NCBI GenBank assembly: GCA_907165275.2
Contig: OU015650.1
Location: 8,152,001 to 8,216,000 of the forward strand
DNA length: 64,000 nucleotides
Direction of reading: 5' to 3'
Source of the DNA: Zygaena filipendulae
Lineage: Eukaryota > Arthropoda > Insecta > Lepidoptera > Zygaenidae
A program made the translations under genes and the position numbers. Position 1 is the first letter of the stretch. Every line of letters starts with the position of its first letter. Below are positions 61,301-64,000 of the stretch, piece by piece. The notes beneath the pieces are model-generated. The model was not told the DNA's origin. It made no database searches and saw only the letters and a list, made by a program, of their open reading frames with translations.

Positions 61301-62246
61301 TACGCCTTACCTTGTCAGTCGAGCTATTCCGGCGCGCGGTGTCACGCTGTAATAATTCCTATTTTTTAAAGAAAAAATGCCGAATTGTGCAGTGAGAGGG
61401 TGTAAAAACCAATCTTCGAAAAATAAAAAGCAAGATAGAAGCACATTTTTAAGAAATATTAATTTTATTAATTTATGACAACTTGGAACACAAAACCTCC
61501 ACAACTTCCATAAGTGTTGCTACTAGTGAGCGTCACAATAGTAGTTTTTTGGGTAAGTTAATGTGACGTGGAACGTAATGTAACACGTTCATTTAACTTT
61601 TAATATTCAATTTTAACTTTTAATATTCATAAAATTAATGTAAGTGTAAATAGGCGTTAATTTTTATTTTCCATGTTTTATGATAACTCCGAAATCTATA
61701 TTTTTAAGGTTCTCGAATATACAACCGAGGTATACAACTTAAAAAAATACTAACTTATCTATTTACTTATCCATTCATCTTTCTAGAATTTTGGGTAGGT
61801 AATAAGTTTTCACTGCACGGCAACACTCACTAAATGCCCACATGTTTACGAAACCAGCTTCACTTTTTTGTTGACAGCGCTCCGTCTTGAGTTTTTATTT
61901 CGTCTGAGTATGCAGCACAAAAAAGAAAATTAAAAAGCGGCCGCGTTTGGCCTCTTTATAACTACTTTTTGGTGCTGCTGGAGTTACGCTAGTAGTGTGC
62001 CTAGTTGAAGCCCCTTAAGAATATCTGCTTCTTCTCTTACTTTTGGCAAACTTTTGATCTAGATATATTATTATTAGGTAGGTATCAAGTTTTTACCCTT
62101 AACCTGACCTACCTTTTTGGACTCCCTCCATTCTATGCTGCGAAGACGCGCTAATCCTTTCAGATTACGATCCAGGATGTTTAAAAACTCCGCTCTTGTT
62201 ATCTTTGGTGCTGCTGTTGTTCCGTTTTTTGATGGATCTGGTGCTG
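58373..62246 (-). CDS. Unrecognised protein, last two exons (minus strand)
   Basis: Two exons too short for simple ORF searches. Exon 62246-62113 follows a CTACAG acceptor and ends AAAAAG|GTAGGT. It is open for 44 codons: APDPSKNGTTAAPKITRAEF, then LNILDRNLKGLARLRSIEWR, then ESKK. Exon 58429-58373 follows TATTTACAG and reads ASMANLKRYKEEIFRGKS then TGA. Phases match (0), and a poly(A) signal follows. The predicted C-terminus is strongly helical and charged. I do not recognise the family. An alternative small exon (58708-58671, IVSAERNVNLLQ) could be inserted, but would need another exon to fix the phase. Upstream exons were not found before 64000. The 3.7-kb intron contains the P-like element and nested repeats. 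Confidence 0.45.
58490..58940. repeat. RTE-type tails
   Basis: 58500-58655 ('caacggcttaaccgatcatc' ... 'aactccgaaatttacgcggg') and, inverted, 58735-58925. Between them lies the short minus-strand segment 58671-58708 with splice-like ends, discussed under the unknown gene. Confidence 0.55.
59405..59600. mobile_element. MITE with GA-rich inverted core
   Basis: 'cttattacactacttccaat' and 'ctaaatcggatacaattcag' lead into a (GA)n run, and then 'gtgatcacactacactaaat', followed by a similar set in opposite orientation. Ends of this family also occur at 6510, 35010, 35760, 37245 and 43015. Confidence 0.5.
59619..60830. mobile_element. Split inverted-repeat element with nested retroelement tails
   Basis: The left end AACAGACGTTCCAATTTGGT (59619) is matched by the inverse at about 60806-60828 (CCAAATTGGATCGTCTGTT). 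Related GC-rich words ('ccaaccgt', 'ggacggttg') fill 59640-59760 and 60660-60830. The middle (59780-60570) is foreign: it matches the RTE-like repeat of 3090-3580 and itself contains a further LINE-type tail ending TTCTATTCTATTC near 60305. Confidence 0.55.
61190..61908. mobile_element. P-superfamily-like non-autonomous element
   Basis: The termini are CTCAGATGAAATAAAA and, inverted, CTCAGACGAAATAAAA, with further inverted similarity inward ('agacggag', 'gaacaaaaaggtgaagc'). A perfect 8-bp duplication TATGCAGC lies at 61182-61189 and 61909-61916. Inside, an ORF from 61378 starts MPNCAVRGCKNQSSKNKKQD and stops at codon 36. The CAVRGC start matches the N-terminus of THAP zinc fingers, which P-element transposases carry as DNA-binding domains. 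An 8-bp duplication also fits P elements. The rest of the transposase is gone. Confidence 0.75.
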
Positions 62247-64000
62247 CTGTAGGAGTCTATAAAATACAGTGCGGATTGCTCATTTATGGGCAAGGGGCCC
62301 ACCACCACCCCTTAGTGCAGTATTACTTTAACCTTACATCAAAATGTCTGACCGTATATTTTCATGGACTATGTAGGTATACCTACGTATCTAAATTTTG
62401 ATGGACAAACAATCGATGTGCCAAACTAATCAAACAAAAAAAAGTGGAAATTCAGAACTTTGAAAATTACTACGATGAATCTACCAAGCTAACCAGTCCA
62501 TTAATGCGTTGTTCTGTGTTGTCCTATTTTAGTTTGACACCGACTTCAAAAACTAAGTAAATTTACCCATAGGTATGCCTAAATAAAAGGGGTTGGGTTT
62601 ATAAAAATTATTTTGTGATTTTCAGTGGATTTATTTTTGAAGTCGGTTCTCTTTTTAAAAAAGTAGGTAACCATTTTGGTAGGATTTTTGTTTTGGTTTT
62701 AATTTTTTATTGAATTTTTTTTATACTTTTTTGCTAACCAACTTAAAAAAAGGTTCTCAGTTTGACCTGTACGTATGTTTATGCATGATTATCTCGCGTT
62801 TGGCTGAGTCGATTTTGATGCGGTTTTTAGATAATGTATTTGTTACATTCTGAAAAAAGGTTTAATTTAGTATAATCATGAATCGGTTCAATATTTTTTT
62901 CAGAATCCTGAAAATATTTCTTATACAGGAATATTTTTAAGCAATGCGCACAATAGTTTTGGTGGTTCAGTATCAGTAATAGAACACATTTCATTTGGGC
63001 CCGTTTGCCCCCTATGACATAAAAAAAAAAAAAACTATTTTATATTTTTTTATCCGGCTTTAAATTAGCAAAATATGGACACTATTTATTCGTAATAATA
63101 TCAATGGGCGCTTGCGCTGTGCGGCGTACGCGAGGGTGTTGCAGCGGGGGAGAACGACCTCGATCAGCTGTCGGTAAATTATAACCCACGTAAATACCTA
63201 GCCGAACGAGCGCTTCGCACGCATCGGTGGCGGCGGCGAATAGAGTAGCTAATAAATCAATTGCAAAGTATACATCTTTCGTTCATGATAACTTTACTTT
63301 AATGTACTAAGACTTATCAAAATAAAAAAGGTGTTTATTAAAACTCCTTTGAGTTTAATTTGTAAAAGTTTGCGCACTGAATAAAAAATATTCCTGTTTA
63401 TCTATTTAACCGTAGGTTAGGAGATATTAAAATTTAAACAAGAGAAGATAGATAGATAAACAAGAGAGAAGATAAAAAAATTAAAACCAAAACAAAAAAT
63501 TCAAACAAAAATTATTATTTAATTTCTTTCTTTTTTTTAAAGAGAACCGCCTTCAAAAAATTAACCCACTGAAAATCACAAAATAATTTTTACCCCACCC
63601 TAGTCAATAATTATCTGGGTATTTACTTAGTTTTTGGAGGAGATGCCACAAACTAACACTAACTAACTAGGTACCTACCTAACAAAATAGAAAAATACAA
63701 ATTCAGGACGCTGAAAATTACGTTTGGCACCGGCTTCAAAAACTAAGTAAATACCCGGATAATTATTGACTATAGGGTGGGGTTTATAAAAATTATATTG
63801 TGATTTTCAGCAGGTTAACTTTATGAACTTATGAGGTTAACTTCTTTTTCACTTCAGTAGCTCAAACATGTAGGTTTTGCTGCCTGAAATGAGTGAGCAA
63901 AATGCGATTTTGCTCACTGAGTGAGACAAAGTAACTTTTTAATTTTTGTTTTCAGAAAACCGCGAATATCTTATTCAGCCTTGGGTTAATCATACAATTC
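62247..64000. repeat. Right-end repeats; possible intron of the unknown gene
   Basis: 'caccgacttcaaaaactaag' and 'gtgattttcagtggat' words at 62540-62660 recur inverted at 63540-63640 and direct again at 63725-63820, so one family is present three times. 62940-63030 is a short CR1-type 3' tail ending 'gtttgccccctatgac' plus A-run. 63105-63245 is GC-rich and may be a MITE or a first exon or CpG-like promoter; I cannot tell. No coding exon is supported. Confidence 0.4.

Overview
This is a piece of animal nuclear DNA, almost certainly from a lepidopteran insect (moth or butterfly). It is AT-rich and carries multi-exon genes with GT..AG introns. The protein sequences are insect-like. The spaces between and inside genes are packed with transposable-element debris of kinds familiar from Lepidoptera: RTE-type tails reading 'cccgcgg..tttcacccgcg', 'accgacttccaaaaaggagg' repeats, CR1-type LINE 3' ends, and many MITEs. 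There is no sign of bacterial operons, rRNA, tRNA or CRISPR.

Six protein genes are supported. From left to right they are: (1) the 5' part of a LOTUS-domain Tudor gene of TDRD7/Tapas type (minus strand, 2437-3960; the rest was not found in the window); (2) Pep, 'zinc finger protein on ecdysone puffs', twelve coding exons on the plus strand (9703-18541); (3) RpL13 (ribosomal protein eL13), four coding exons on the minus strand (22899-32264); (4) pAbp, cytoplasmic poly(A)-binding protein, three coding exons on the plus strand (40212-45753); (5) Nmt, glycylpeptide N-myristoyltransferase, one uninterrupted exon on the plus strand (52166-53578); (6) the 3' end of an unrecognised minus-strand gene, seen as two short exons (62113-62246 and 58373-58429) with a poly(A) signal. 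Pep, RpL13, pAbp and Nmt are housekeeping genes for RNA handling, translation and protein lipidation. They look like independent neighbours, not a functional cluster.

Most remaining sequence is mobile-element derived. Several elements can be delimited to the base by matching target-site duplications: an 819-bp hAT-like element upstream of pAbp (8-bp TSD GATTTAGG); a 982-bp hAT-like element ending at the Pep promoter (TSD GTTCACTT) with a Harbinger-like MITE nested in it (TSD TTA); a 719-bp P-superfamily-like element with a truncated THAP-like ORF (TSD TATGCAGC); a 30-bp element made of essentially two P-like termini (TSD AACTAGGT); and two copies of a 1.45-1.65-kb element whose two halves carry oppositely oriented copies of a CTCGAGCGCGTCAGAT motif. 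Decayed LINE fragments lie at 20.3-21.2, 26.7-27.9, 49.2-50.0 and 51.4-51.9 kb.

The observations most worth following are: the element family with inverted arrays of subterminal motifs, the 30-bp P-like element, the A-rich leader of pAbp (a likely autoregulatory site), transposons sitting at or near the promoters of four genes, and the two-exon unknown gene at the right end.
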